A stretch of DNA of 64,000 nucleotides from assembly GCF_024347095.1 (NCBI RefSeq), contig NZ_AP024904.1:1-64000 (forward strand), given 5' to 3'. The stretch is from Vibrio rhizosphaerae (GTDB lineage Bacteria; Pseudomonadota; Gammaproteobacteria; Enterobacterales; Vibrionaceae). The notes under the pieces are model-generated. The model did not search any database and had not been told where the DNA came from. It saw only the letters and a list, made by a program, of their open reading frames with translations. Position 1 is the stretch's first letter. The number at the start of each line of letters is the position of its first letter. Below, piece after piece: positions 40,074-49,603 of the stretch. A program made the translations under genes and the position numbers.

Positions 40074-41990
40074 TTAGAGTTTAAAGCGTCCGACGATGTT
40101 AATGAGGTTATGATTGACATGGTTAATGCCTTCCATGCCAGACAGAGATTTCTGTCCGTTCAGGTTTAATTCACTGACGATTTCATTCAGGGCGGACATA
40201 TTACGGCTAATCTCATGGGTGACACTGCTCTGCTCTTCTGCCGCTGTTGCGATTTGCGAGCTTAAGTCATTAATTTGGTAGATGAACTCGGTCATTTTTT
40301 CTAAGCTGACCGCAACATTGTCAGAACCGACCGAGGTCTCCTGACAGCGTTCCCGGGTATGTTCCATCGATTCAACAATGGTTTCCGTTCCCTTGAGCAG
40401 ACGAGAGAGTGCTTCTTCTATTTCTTCAGTGCTTTGTTTCGTCCGACTGGCCAGATTTCTGACTTCATCGGCAACCACAGCAAATCCGCGGCCTTGTTCT
40501 CCGGCTCGTGCTGCTTCTATTGCGGCGTTGAGAGCCAGCAGGTTGGTTTGTTCTGCAATGCTGCCGATCACCGTCAAGATCGAATGAATACTCTGAGTTT
40601 CATCACTCATATTCTGAATGTGAGTGGCAGAGTTCTCGACATCGTTGATTAAAGCAGAAACGGTCTGTTGCGACTGCGTCATAATCTGTCTTGATTCCGC
40701 ACTGGTATGATTTGCCTGTTCGGTCAAATTAGCGGTATGGGAAGCATCGGATGCCATCGATTCAGCCGTCGCGTTCATCTCTTCAACCGCCGTGACAACT
40801 TGTTCCGTTTCGATCACATGATTTTTTAGAATTGCAGAGTTATGTTCCGAGAGTTGTTTCATGTCGCCGATACTGGTTTGAAGCTGGCCTGATGCACTTT
40901 GGATCTCCTTCATCATCGCTTGCAAGTTACCAATGAAGCGGTTAATCCCATCGGCGATTTGGCCTAAATCATCGCTAGAATGAACTTCCAGACGCTGGGT
41001 CAGATCACCATCACCACGTGAGAGACCTGCAATCATATTTTTCAGCGAAATAATCGGGCGATATAAGAGTTGAATAACAAAAAAGGCAATGATGACACTC
41101 ACGATGGTCGCAATGATGGTTGTGGTAATAGCCGTATGTTTTGCGGAGGTGAGGCCTTTAAATGCAACGGCTTTATTGAGACCAATGACGAAATACCAGT
41201 TTTTATTGGCGACCTTAATCCGATGGGTAAATAAAATTTTATCCTGCCCGTTGAGCACATAGTCTTGTACCGTCTGCTCTTGTTGAACGGCTTTGGAAAC
41301 GACGTCTTTGAACCAGTCAAAATCAGTCCCTTTATCGCCGGGTTTTAGGATATCAGAAGATGAGGCCAGCACGGTTGTATCCTGATTCAAAATTAAAGCG
41401 ACGGAACCTTCAATATCGTTTGCCTTTTTAACCAGCTGACTCAGGAAGGAGAGCTGCATATCAACCCCGATCATCCCATCTTTAATTTTCTGAACCATAC
41501 TGACCCAATAAACATCAGGATTTGCTTCATCCGGATAAGGTTCGGTCATCGATGGACTGACCGCCTTGCGACCATCCTGATAGTAGCTCATGGTTCTGAT
41601 ATCACCACTGAACTTATGATCCGGCCAGGCATCGCTTGCCTGATTCCAATAGGCGTCACCGCTGGCTTCCAAACCGATGAATGAGCTGCCGGTATTGAGT
41701 GTGGTTGCAAAAATTTTGGCTTGATTAATGTAGTCCTGAGGGGTTTTCCCGGGAAGCGATGTATCTTTATACATATCACCGATGCCTTTGAGCCCAGCCA
41801 CTTTCTCGCTGATAAACTGCTCAACTAACGCGGCTTTACTGGTGACATAATCCGTTCCGGAAGCTTTGATCAATTGAGAAATTGTCTCCGCTTGTTTTAT
41901 ATAAGCAATGTAGTTGGAAATTGATACAGAAGCACCGACGAGCAAAATAACGGAAATAAGTAATATTTGTTTCAGTCCATAATTTTTCAT
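40074..41990 (-). CDS. Methyl-accepting chemotaxis protein with dCache sensor
   Basis: Chemoreceptor of 638 residues with TM1 at about 10-30 and a large periplasmic double-Cache sensor (about 35-285; [26 protein letters not shown]). TM2 is at about 288-312, HAMP follows, and the signalling domain has the tip [28 protein letters not shown]. dCache receptors of vibrios commonly bind amino acids or other small organics; the ligand here is not deducible. It is monocistronic and convergent with the esterase. Confidence 0.9.
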   Translation of the reverse strand: MKNYGLKQILLISVILLVGASVSISNYIAYIKQAETISQLIKASGTDYVTSKAALVEQFISEKVAGLKGIGDMYKDTSLPGKTPQDYINQAKIFATTLNTGSSFIGLEASGDAYWNQASDAWPDHKFSGDIRTMSYYQDGRKAVSPSMTEPYPDEANPDVYWVSMVQKIKDGMIGVDMQLSFLSQLVKKANDIEGSVALILNQDTTVLASSSDILKPGDKGTDFDWFKDVVSKAVQQEQTVQDYVLNGQDKILFTHRIKVANKNWYFVIGLNKAVAFKGLTSAKHTAITTTIIATIVSVIIAFFVIQLLYRPIISLKNMIAGLSRGDGDLTQRLEVHSSDDLGQIADGINRFIGNLQAMMKEIQSASGQLQTSIGDMKQLSEHNSAILKNHVIETEQVVTAVEEMNATAESMASDASHTANLTEQANHTSAESRQIMTQSQQTVSALINDVENSATHIQNMSDETQSIHSILTVIGSIAEQTNLLALNAAIEAARAGEQGRGFAVVADEVRNLASRTKQSTEEIEEALSRLLKGTETIVESMEHTRERCQETSVGSDNVAVSLEKMTEFIYQINDLSSQIATAAEEQSSVTHEISRNMSALNEIVSELNLNGQKSLSGMEGINHVNHNLINIVGRFKL

Positions 41991-42304
41991 ATTGAATCCT
42001 TTCGGATAGTTATGCTGATAAAGTTATTTGTAAGAGATTGTTTCAAGTTTAGTCCCATTTTTTTGCAGCTTAAAGAATTTGTCTTGATATAAATACCAAT
42101 AACAGCGAGTTTAAATTTGAATGGTTTGATGTGAATGGTTTGAGGTGAATTGTGCCGGCGACTTGGGCTTTCCCGACCACATCGCTGAGCTGCATGTTTC
42201 TTCCATGTTTTCGAAGGTGTTATTCAACCGATAAGGGTTTTATCACGAGTCTGTTGAGCCGTATGATGAAGTCTCTAAAAAGTTGCGAGTGAAGAGAGGC
42301 AATC
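41991..42304. other. Spacer between the dCache MCP and DODA-type dioxygenase
   Basis: About 314 nt of divergent promoter region. No gene, strong hairpin or known operator recognised. Confidence 0.4.
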
Positions 42305-43105
42305 ATGAATCATACGATCATGCCGACACTGTTTGTTTCCCACGGTTCGCCGATGATGATTGTGGAACAATCTGAAACAACAGATTTTTTTAAACGAATG
42401 GGTCAGAGCATCCCAAAGCCGAAGGCGATTGTCATGTTCTCTGCCCATTTTGATGTCGCAGGTCCGGTGATGATTACCAGTGGGCAAACCTTGGGGACGA
42501 TTCATGATTTTTACGGGTTTCCTCAACCGCTTTACGAGGTTGAATATCCGGCTCACGGTGCACCGGATTTAGCGCAAAAAGCCGGTGAATTGTTGCGAGA
42601 TCATGGTTTCTCAGTCGAACTGGATGATACGGTGGGGCTGGATCATGGCGCATGGGTGCCGCTGCAATATATGTTTCCGCATCGGGATATTCCGGTGATC
42701 AGTATTTCGATCAACCGTCAGGCGAGTGCTCAGACTCACTACAAGTTAGGGCAGGCTTTATCATCTCTGCGGCGAGAAGGCGTTCTGTTCATCGGTTCCG
42801 GCGGCATCAGTCATAACCTGAGAGCTGTATTTTCTGCCGCATCAGATCCGGAAAGCATTCATAAAATGCAAGTGTTCACCGATTGGGTCGCTGAAAAAAT
42901 AGAGCAGCGGGATGTTGACGCGATTAATCACTATTTACAAACAGCCCCTTATGCGCAGTTTAATCATCCGACACCGGATCATTTTCTACCACTGCCCTGT
43001 ATTCTGGGAACCAGTGACATATCCGAAAACGGGCAAGTGTTGCACCGCTCTGTGGATATGGAATTGCTGGCGTTAGATGCATACGGGTTTGGATTTGCGG
43101 TATAG
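42305..43105 (+). CDS. DODA-type extradiol dioxygenase (YgiD-like)
   Basis: A 266-residue class III extradiol ring-opening dioxygenase of the LigB/DODA type, related to E. coli YgiD, which opens L-DOPA. Metal-ligand and active-site histidines are visible: His13 (SHGSP), His48 (SAHF), His114 (LDHGAW) and His170 (GGISHNL). It has the usual length and no signal peptide. The true substrate is unknown. It is followed by the remains of an alpha/beta hydrolase gene. Confidence 0.88.
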   Translation: MNHTIMPTLFVSHGSPMMIVEQSETTDFFKRMGQSIPKPKAIVMFSAHFDVAGPVMITSGQTLGTIHDFYGFPQPLYEVEYPAHGAPDLAQKAGELLRDHGFSVELDDTVGLDHGAWVPLQYMFPHRDIPVISISINRQASAQTHYKLGQALSSLRREGVLFIGSGGISHNLRAVFSAASDPESIHKMQVFTDWVAEKIEQRDVDAINHYLQTAPYAQFNHPTPDHFLPLPCILGTSDISENGQVLHRSVDMELLALDAYGFGFAV

Positions 43106-43179
43106 AAAGTAGGTACTCACTTTATGCCTTACACTTTATATACAAGGAAGAAAGAAGGATCGAAGCAAAGGAGAACACA

Positions 43180-43897
43180 TTGAGTCACTGGAATTTACCT
43201 CATACATTTGATTGGGGAGCTCTCGGGTCACTACAAAGTCTACTACTTTGATTTGCTTGGGTATGGTGATTCGGACAAGAGTCATGCCGACGTTTCTTTA
43301 GGCATACAAAACAAGTTATTAGATGCGTTAGTTGATTACTGGCAAATTGAATCCCCCTATATTATCGGTCATGATTTTGGTGGTACTACGGTATTGAGAA
43401 ATCATCTTCTGGATAAACGGGATTACCGAAAAATTGTTGTGATTGACCCTGTCGCCCTATCACCCTGGGGCTCGCCTTTTTTCAAACATATTGAAAAACA
43501 CGAAAGTGCTTTTGCCGGTGTGCCCGACTATATTCATGCTGCCATTGTTGAAGCGTATGTAAAAACAGCGGCTTATCAAAAACTGGATCAGGAAACCATT
43601 CGTGGGATATTAGCACCGTGGACGGGGGAACAGGGGAAAGCTGCATTTTATCGGCAAATTGCGCAAGCAGACTCAAAATTTACCGATGCGTTTCAAGATA
43701 AGTTTGTGGAAGTTAACGCACCCGTGCTCATCTTATGGGGTGAGGAAGATCAGTGGATACCTTGTGAGCAGGCGTATGTGCTGCAAAGTAAAATTGAAGG
43801 TGCCAAGCTGGTGACTGTGCCGAATACCGGTCATTTAGTGATTGAAGAAAACCCCGCGATGTTAGTCAAAGAGATTCGGAATTTCTTTGAGGTTTGA
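43180..43897 (+). pseudogene. Alpha/beta hydrolase gene with internal deletion
   Basis: The 3' part encodes 230 residues of an alpha/beta hydrolase: YYFDLLGYGDSDKS, the nucleophile elbow IGHDFGG with Asp as nucleophile, DPVALSPWGSPF, ILWGEEDQWIP and the His motif NTGHLVIEENP. The N-terminal strand with the oxyanion-hole HG motif is missing. A proper start remains upstream: AAAGGAG, then TTG at 43180, reading SHWNLPHTFDW as in intact relatives. That frame runs off after about 12 codons and is out of frame with the body, which is open only from about 43208. The simplest reading is a deletion of roughly 45-55 codons. The product is unlikely to be active. Confidence 0.75.
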
Positions 43898-43912
43898 ATG
43901 TCATAGCCGCTT

Positions 43913-43994
43913 TCCAGAACCAGCTTTACGGGCGTCCTGCCCGGATAGGCGGCGCTGACTCTAGAGAAGATATTGTGTGTCATGCCTCGAAGCC
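43913..43994. repeat. Left copy of ~82-bp direct repeat flanking higBA
   Basis: Matches the copy at 45093-45175 in the same orientation. They differ at only a few bases, with a fully shared core from TTTACGGGCGTCC to CTAGAGAAG and a shared end ATTGTGTGTCATGCC TCGAAGCC. It contains the short hairpin GGGC-gtcct-GCCC. Open frames across both copies are not credible genes. Confidence 0.9.
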
Positions 43995-44255
43995 GAAGGC
44001 TGAGACAAATATCAGGGAAAGAAATAAAAAAGAACCGAGTCGCATTTTATCCATTCACAATACTAAGACCATGATAAACAGTGTTTTTTGCTGATTGCTT
44101 CTTTTATGTTACAGCGATGTCATTCACCAGTTTGAAATGCCCTTAATGAAAATATCCCTCGACCCTCTCCCTGAATTCAAACAGCAATTGCTTGTCATGA
44201 ACGCAGCGATCCTCAACCTGAACACAAGCTTTAGCTCGTATGGTTTGCTATCTAT
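43995..44255. other. Spacer between the left repeat and higB
   Basis: No gene recognised. Sequence resembles cassette-type filler; no integron attC core sequences were found. Confidence 0.35.
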
Positions 44256-44268
44256 ACGTTAATTACGT
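44256..44268. promoter_or_regulatory. Candidate HigA operator
   Basis: ACGTTAATTACGT, near-palindromic with ACGT ends, 8 nt before the higB start. This is the expected place for autoregulation by the antitoxin. Confidence 0.35.
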
Positions 44269-44276
44269 ACACTTTT

Positions 44277-44609
44277 ATGAAAAGTATATTTATCGAATCG
44301 ACCATCTTTGAAAAGTACCGCAGTGAATACCTTAGTGATGAAGCGTTTAGACTTTTCCAAGCGGAGCTGATGTTAAACCCTAAGCGGGGAGACGTCATTC
44401 AAGGTACTGGTGGATTGAGAAAGATTCGGGTGGTAAGTAAAGGCAAGGGGAAACAGGGTGGTTCTCGCGTGATCTATTACTTCTTCGATGAAAAACGACG
44501 TTTTTACTTGCTCACCATTTACAGCAAGCATGAAATGTCAGACTTAACCACAGACCAAAAGAAACAATTGAAGGCTTTTATGGAGGCGTGGCGTAATGAG
44601 CAATCGTGA
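44277..44609 (+). CDS. higB2: HigB2-type mRNA interferase toxin
   Basis: A 110-residue RelE-superfamily toxin closely resembling V. cholerae HigB2, which cleaves mRNA at the ribosome. Characteristic phrases are FIESTIFEKYRSEYLSDEAFRLFQAELMLNP, GDVIQGTGGLRKIRV and GSRVIYYFFDEKRRFYLLTIYSKHEMSDL. The toxin-first order is typical of hig systems. The stop overlaps the start of higA2 by 14 nt. In V. cholerae the homologue lies in the chromosomal superintegron; here it is flanked by direct repeats instead. Confidence 0.93.
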   Translation: MKSIFIESTIFEKYRSEYLSDEAFRLFQAELMLNPKRGDVIQGTGGLRKIRVVSKGKGKQGGSRVIYYFFDEKRRFYLLTIYSKHEMSDLTTDQKKQLKAFMEAWRNEQS

Positions 44610-44910
44610 CTTATTTGCAGAATTAAGTTCAGCGCTTGTCGAGGCTAAAGACCATTCGAATGGCAAGATTACACTAAAAAAACATAAAGTGAATGACGTG
44701 AGTGAGTTAAGTCTTTCACCTGATGAAATCGTGAGTATTCGCGAACAGTTTAATATGTCTCGCGGTATATTTGCGCGTTTACTACACACATCATCTCGTA
44801 CGTTAGAAAGCTGGGAGCAAGGGCGCAGCGTACCAAATGGGCAAGCGATCACTCTCCTGAAACTGGTTCAGCGTCATCCGGAGATCTTGTCGCATATTGC
44901 AGCGTTATAA
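44596..44910 (+). CDS. higA2: HigA2-type antitoxin
   Basis: A 104-residue antitoxin: a probably disordered N-terminal toxin-binding segment (about 1-35) followed by a Cro/C1-type helix-turn-helix (IREQFNMSRGIFARLLHTSSRTLESWEQGRSVPNGQAITLLKLV). In the V. cholerae homologue the N-terminal segment wraps the toxin and the folded domain binds the operator. It is translationally coupled to higB2. Confidence 0.93.
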   Translation: MSNRDLFAELSSALVEAKDHSNGKITLKKHKVNDVSELSLSPDEIVSIREQFNMSRGIFARLLHTSSRTLESWEQGRSVPNGQAITLLKLVQRHPEILSHIAAL

Positions 44911-45028
44911 ATCTACAAGCGTGGTGTGAATTAGCCGCAGCACCTTTCCTAACCGTTAGCCTCCAGCGTTGCAGTTTGACGCACAATTGCGTTTTTCGGT
45001 TTCAGAGACATCGGTGCCCAGTGCGCCA

Positions 45029-45070
45029 GTTACGCTTGCCAAGATGCAAGCGTAACCAGAAGCTCTTTTT
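45029..45070 (+). terminator. Hairpin downstream of higBA
   Basis: Perfect 10-bp stem GTTACGCTTG / CAAGCGTAAC with an 8-nt loop. A T run follows 8 nt later. It probably ends the higBA transcript, but it could be a structural part of the island. Confidence 0.5.
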
Positions 45071-45092
45071 TGTTGGGCTTGGTCGAACATTG

Positions 45093-45175
45093 TCCAGAAC
45101 CAAATTTTACGGGCGTCCTGCCCGGATAGGCGGCGCTGACTCTAGAGAAGGCATTGTGTGTCATGCCTCGAAGCC
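45093..45175. repeat. Right copy of ~82-bp direct repeat flanking higBA
   Basis: Direct copy of 43913-43994, about 1.18 kb away. In this copy GGCAT...ATGCC can also form a small stem that the left copy has lost by two substitutions. Confidence 0.9.
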
Positions 45176-45273
45176 AAAACCAGTTCCACCCCTCATCACC
45201 ACAATACACAACAAAATGCATTAACTTCCCGGCAATTTGACGTCATTTCAGTGATAAGTTTAACAATTACTTG

Positions 45274-45294
45274 AAATAAGAATTAAACTCATTT
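45274..45294. promoter_or_regulatory. Weak Fur-like box upstream of the TonB receptor
   Basis: AAATAAGAATT-AAACTCATTT partly fits the Fur palindrome, 56 bp before the receptor gene. Supported mainly by the iron-uptake context. Confidence 0.35.
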
Positions 45295-45349
45295 AGATTT
45301 TCGTCTTCTTTGATACATATCTCATTTTATTGACGGATCAAACTATCCC

Positions 45350-47491
45350 ATGTTTCATGCTAAATACAATAATCAAGCGCAGACATCTGTGATGCCGGGT
45401 AAGAAAACACCGCTCGCACTGATGATCGCGCTCAGCTTTTCTGCCGCAGCAGTGGCAAGTGACGAGACCAAAACAACCCCAGCCGATGCAACTATGACAG
45501 TTCATGGCCGGGCGCTGTCACTTTACCGGACACAAGAAACCGCGTTTGCAACCCGGACACCAACCGCCATTGATGATACACCGCAGTCAATTCAGGTCCT
45601 TCCTCGTCAGTTGATCGAGGATCAGGCGGCGCGGCAAATTACCGATTTGTACCGTTCAATGAGTGGTGTCAGCCAATACAACTATTCTCATGTAACATTC
45701 CGCGGCTTCCGTCAGGATCATGTTTTATACGATGGTGTGCGCGGTGATCCGTTTGAAGGGCTGGCGATTCCGCAGTTATTTAATATTGAGCGGGTGGAAG
45801 TATTGAAAGGCCCTGCGGCTGCCGTGATGGGCAGTGGCGAGCCGGGGGGGACCATCAACTATACGACCAAAAAGCCAACTTACGAGACCAAACGTCACGT
45901 TGCTGTGACCGGTGGGAATCAGGATTATGCCAACGCTCAGGTTGAATTATCCGGGTCTGCCAATGCTGATCAGTCACAACGTTACCGGCTTGGTATTTAT
46001 CAGGATCATGAGAATCCTTACCGTAAAAATACCGATACCCGCAACCGTATCATCGATTTAGGTTATGAGTGGGATGCCGGAGACGATACCACGATTGGTT
46101 TGCAATATGTCAATGTTACGCAGCACATCGGCGGGGGCCGGATTCGTGGGATTCCGACCGATGACGACGGTAATTTCTTGGCCGATGCATCATGGAATGC
46201 CAATGATGCCAGCGATTACCACGATCTGGATGCGCAAGTCTATCAGGCTCGTATCAATCATAATTTCAATGACTGGCTTTCCGGTGACATGACTTTCCGT
46301 TACTTTGAAAATGAAGATACGCAAAAGTTTCATGAATCGAGAAGCTTGAAAGATACCAACAAAGACGGCAGAAATGATACGGTCACCCGTGAATACCGGG
46401 ATCAATTGAGAGCGCATAAAGCTGGCTCTGTCACTGGGAATCTAATCGCGCAACTAGACCAACATACCATTTTGTTCGGTGCAGATTATTACCGACTGAA
46501 CAAGAAATTTACCTATTATCGTGCCCAGCGGAAAGGGGGTGTCTCGGATCGCAGTCTGACGAACCCCGACTACACACCGGATGATGTTTCATCTTATAAA
46601 AAACCACTCTTCAAGCAGAGTGACTCTCGTGAAGAACGTTACGGCGCTTATCTTCAGGATCAGTGGCAAATCACTGACGCGTGGAATGTTCTCTCAGGTG
46701 TCCGGCTGGATGGCTACCGCGATGAAGTCATTGATTTGAAAAACAAGACCAAGGAACAGTATTCCGGTACCGGATTCTCTTATCGGATTGGCTCGACGTA
46801 TAAAATTAACCCGCAGTTCCACCCTTATGCGGTGATTGCAACCGGCTTTGTCCCGCAAGATGCGGCCGCTCAGATTTCTGATAATGGCGGGCCGTTCGAT
46901 CCCGAAGAGAGCCTGATGTATGAAACCGGGGTAAGAACTTATCTGTTTGATAACCGGGTCAACATGAATGTGGCGCTTTACCATATTACTAAGGAAAACG
47001 TACTTCAGACCGATCCGAATGACAGCGATAAGCAGGTGGCGTATGGCAAAGTTCGCAGTCAGGGGATTGAAGTCGATGTGCTGGCCGACCTGACAGAAAA
47101 CTGGGTGGCGAATCTGTCTTATGCGTATAACGATACGCTGGTCAAACAGGGGTACGGTCAGTTCTCTAACCGGACGGTTGGTAAGCGTTTTGCCAACGCA
47201 CCGCATAACCAACTTGGCTTGTGGACGCGCTATCATTTCCCTGCGATTGATTCATCGATTGGCTTTGGTGCAGATTATGTCAGTGAACAGCTCACACAAA
47301 GCGCCCAAAGAGTGAAGCCTTTTACGGTATACGATATGTCATGGCAGACACAGTGGCAGGACTGGAAGTTCCAGTTGAATGTGAAGAACTTGTTTGATAA
47401 ATCCTATGCGGTCAGTGGCTTCACCGAAGCCACCGGCCCGTTTATCGGCGAGCGCCGGCGTGTTTACTTACAAGCGGATTATTCATTCTAA
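45350..47491 (+). CDS. TonB-dependent siderophore receptor
   Basis: Outer-membrane receptor of 713 residues. A signal peptide ends around AVASD, a TonB-box-like TMTVHG lies near residue 49, and a plug domain of the FhuA/FhuE type follows (TPQSIQVLPRQLIEDQ, VTFRGFRQDHVLYDGVRGD, RVEVLKGPAAAVMGSGEPGGTINYTTKKP). A 22-strand barrel ends in Phe (YLQADYSF). There is no N-terminal signalling domain, so unlike FecA it should not drive a FecR/FecI cascade. It resembles hydroxamate-type receptors and is followed by its own terminator and a FecBCDE-like importer. The exact ligand is unknown. Confidence 0.9.
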   Translation: MFHAKYNNQAQTSVMPGKKTPLALMIALSFSAAAVASDETKTTPADATMTVHGRALSLYRTQETAFATRTPTAIDDTPQSIQVLPRQLIEDQAARQITDLYRSMSGVSQYNYSHVTFRGFRQDHVLYDGVRGDPFEGLAIPQLFNIERVEVLKGPAAAVMGSGEPGGTINYTTKKPTYETKRHVAVTGGNQDYANAQVELSGSANADQSQRYRLGIYQDHENPYRKNTDTRNRIIDLGYEWDAGDDTTIGLQYVNVTQHIGGGRIRGIPTDDDGNFLADASWNANDASDYHDLDAQVYQARINHNFNDWLSGDMTFRYFENEDTQKFHESRSLKDTNKDGRNDTVTREYRDQLRAHKAGSVTGNLIAQLDQHTILFGADYYRLNKKFTYYRAQRKGGVSDRSLTNPDYTPDDVSSYKKPLFKQSDSREERYGAYLQDQWQITDAWNVLSGVRLDGYRDEVIDLKNKTKEQYSGTGFSYRIGSTYKINPQFHPYAVIATGFVPQDAAAQISDNGGPFDPEESLMYETGVRTYLFDNRVNMNVALYHITKENVLQTDPNDSDKQVAYGKVRSQGIEVDVLADLTENWVANLSYAYNDTLVKQGYGQFSNRTVGKRFANAPHNQLGLWTRYHFPAIDSSIGFGADYVSEQLTQSAQRVKPFTVYDMSWQTQWQDWKFQLNVKNLFDKSYAVSGFTEATGPFIGERRRVYLQADYSF

Positions 47492-47499
47492 GCTGTTTC

Positions 47500-47525
47500 G
47501 GCCCGGAATCTTCCGGGCCTTTTTA
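47500..47525 (+). terminator. Terminator after the TonB receptor gene
   Basis: Perfect 9-bp stem GGCCCGGAA / TTCCGGGCC with a 2-nt spacer and five T's. It may reduce read-through into fecB. Confidence 0.88.
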
Positions 47526-47607
47526 TATCAGCGCTTTATCTTCGTCATGCTTGATATGACTGAGACAAACCGATGCCTGATGCTGGTGTTATATCTGAGT
47601 TTTTCGT

Positions 47608-47626
47608 AATATGAACAATTCTCATT
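47608..47626. promoter_or_regulatory. Fur-like box upstream of fecB
   Basis: AATATGAACAATTCTCATT has matching ends AAT/ATT and GAA/TTC in the Fur palindrome spacing. It lies about 40 bp before fecB and suggests a separate iron-controlled promoter. Confidence 0.45.
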
Positions 47627-47666
47627 TATATAGCTCAATGCTTTGATTTTTTTGGATGTTTTGCAC

Positions 47667-48575
47667 ATGCTGAAATGTTTTATGCGCCGTGTTGCTTTGC
47701 TATTTTTGCTCTCTTGTGGATTTGTGCCATCCGTTCTGGCGGTAACGGTGCAGGATCAGCGCGGCACCTTTTCCATCGATTATATCCCCAAGCGCATTGT
47801 CGTTCTGGAGTTCTCTTTTGCCGACGCATTGGCAGCCGTGCATGTGAGCCCGATCGGTATTGCCGACGATAAAGACGCTGACCGGATACTCCCGGCTGTC
47901 CGCGCGCAATTTTCTGACTGGGTTTCGGTGGGGACGCGTTCTCAGCCGTCACTGGAGATGATTGCTGAGCTCAAACCCGACCTGATTATTGCCGATGTAG
48001 ATCGTCATGCGGCGGTGTATGACGCACTGAATAAAATCGCGCCGACCCTGATGTTACGTTCTCGGCGCGAGACGTATGCGGATAACCTTGCTGCTGCGGC
48101 AATCATTGGTCAGGTAGTCGGTAAAGCACAAGCAATGCAGCAACGCTTAGCTTTACATCAACAACGGATGGCGACATATCGTCAGCAACTGCACACGCTG
48201 CAAGGCAAAACGTTGTTGTTCGGGGTGGCGCGTGAAAATGGCTTTTATGCCCATGCCAACGATTCATATGCGGGCGGGGTCGCGCAAGCGTTAGGATTTC
48301 AATCACCACCGGCACTATATGATGATCAGGCCAGCCACCAGATTGGGCTGGAACAGCTGCTGGCAATCAATCCTGACTATCTAATTGTCGGAGACTATAC
48401 CCCGAACAGTATTATCCATCGGTGGAAAAAGCAGCCTTTGTGGCCGATGTTAGGTGCTGTACGAGCCCATCATGTGCTTTCTGTCAGCGGTAATCTTTGG
48501 TCACGCTGTCGGGGGATTCTGGCGGCTGAATATATGGCGAAAGATCTGCTTCAGTTGGTTCCGTCATCGTCATGA
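47667..48575 (+). CDS. fecB: Iron-chelate periplasmic binding protein, FecB-like
   Basis: Cluster-B solute-binding protein, about 302 residues from the ATG at 47667, delivering a ferric chelate to the membrane permease. The signal peptide is MLKCFMRRVALLFLL..VLA. It follows E. coli FecB closely: TVQDQRGTFSIDYIPKRIVVLE-FSFADALAAV, PIGIADDKDADRILP, VGTRSQPSLEMIAELKPDLIIAD. A TTG start at 47643 is possible but would spoil the signal peptide. The stop overlaps the fecC start (ATGA). Confidence 0.88.
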   Translation: MLKCFMRRVALLFLLSCGFVPSVLAVTVQDQRGTFSIDYIPKRIVVLEFSFADALAAVHVSPIGIADDKDADRILPAVRAQFSDWVSVGTRSQPSLEMIAELKPDLIIADVDRHAAVYDALNKIAPTLMLRSRRETYADNLAAAAIIGQVVGKAQAMQQRLALHQQRMATYRQQLHTLQGKTLLFGVARENGFYAHANDSYAGGVAQALGFQSPPALYDDQASHQIGLEQLLAINPDYLIVGDYTPNSIIHRWKKQPLWPMLGAVRAHHVLSVSGNLWSRCRGILAAEYMAKDLLQLVPSSS

Positions 48576-49603
48576 GTCTTCCCCGCCGCGCTATATTTCC
48601 CGGAGCTGCTCACTCTTATATGTTGCGTATGATGCTGTTGTTGTGTCTGAGTGGTTTGATTTTGGTGCTCGGATGGTGGGGGTTATGCGCTTTTTCTGCG
48701 ATTCCGATGTCACTCACGACCCCCTACGATGCGTTCTTTTCATCCCAGCCGCTGAGTATTGCTGAAACGGTAATTGTTGAAATTCGTCTGCCCAGAGTGA
48801 TTGAAGCCCTACTGGTGGGCGCAGGGCTGGCGGTTGCCGGGCTGCTGATGCAGACGCTGACCCGCAATCCGCTTGCATCGCCGAGTCTGTTTGGTGTCAA
48901 TGCCGGTGCCGCTTTGGGCGTTGCGCTGACATCAACGCTGTTTTTGCAGCAAGCTTATGTGAGTCAGCCGGTTGCTGCGATTATCGGCGGCGCGCTGGCT
49001 TGGTCGATTGTGGTGCTGCTTGGCGGTGCGTGGCGCAGTGGCGCTGAGCGTAAACAACTGGTCTTGGCTGGTATTGCGGTCTCTGCATTGTGCGGTGCGA
49101 TGACCAAAGCAATGGTGATCTTGGTGGAAGATCAAGCCTCCGGCGTCATGACGTGGCTCGCTGGTTCTTTTGCCAGTGTGGGCTGGCAGCATGTTTCGCT
49201 GAGCTGGCCGTCGCTAGTGGTTGCTTTGCTGGTGGCATGGCTGCTCTCTCCCAAGCTCAATTTATTAGCGCTGGGGGATGAACGGGTCAAAAGTCTGGGT
49301 GTACGGCTGACATGGCTACGGGCGTTGACCGGATTACTGGTGTTCATCATTGTCGGCGTGTGTGTCAGCGCGGTCGGTTCGATTGCATTTGTCGGGTTGA
49401 TCGTGCCACATATGGCGCGGAAATTGTTTGGTTATGATTTGCGCTGGCTGATTCCGGGCGCAGCGCTGGTCGGTGCGATATTAACCTTAAGTGCTGACAT
49501 TTTTAGTCGCTGGGTGGCCTTTCCGACGGAAACCCCGGCGGGTGCCGTTCTGGCCTTAGTCGGGGCACCTTGTTTTATTTATCTGGTCAGGAAAGAACGA
49601 TGA
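48572..49603 (+). CDS. fecC: Iron-chelate permease subunit, FecC-like
   Basis: FecCD/BtuC-family permease of 343 residues with about ten transmembrane helices. Marker phrases are EIRLPRVIEALLVGAGLAVAGLLMQTLTRNPLASPSLFGVNAGAA, the coupling-helix region ALGDERVKSLGV, and AFVGLIVPHMAR. It resembles FecC rather than FecD (FSAIPMS after TM1; PTETPAGAVLALVGAPCF at the end). It overlaps fecB and fecD by 4 nt each. Confidence 0.9.
   Translation: MSLPRRAIFPGAAHSYMLRMMLLLCLSGLILVLGWWGLCAFSAIPMSLTTPYDAFFSSQPLSIAETVIVEIRLPRVIEALLVGAGLAVAGLLMQTLTRNPLASPSLFGVNAGAALGVALTSTLFLQQAYVSQPVAAIIGGALAWSIVVLLGGAWRSGAERKQLVLAGIAVSALCGAMTKAMVILVEDQASGVMTWLAGSFASVGWQHVSLSWPSLVVALLVAWLLSPKLNLLALGDERVKSLGVRLTWLRALTGLLVFIIVGVCVSAVGSIAFVGLIVPHMARKLFGYDLRWLIPGAALVGAILTLSADIFSRWVAFPTETPAGAVLALVGAPCFIYLVRKER

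Noticed and set aside
43894..44094. Short open frame across the left direct repeat
   Set aside because: It exists only because the repeat is open in this frame; the same peptide recurs over the right copy, as expected from a DNA repeat rather than a gene.
43913..45175. Integron cassette with attC sites around higBA
   Set aside because: The repeats and flanks lack the paired RYYYAAC/GTTRRRY core sites and Vibrio VCR sequence, despite higBA2 being a superintegron cassette in V. cholerae.
44976..45224. Short open frame across the right direct repeat
   Set aside because: Same reason as for the left copy; no start signal and no family.
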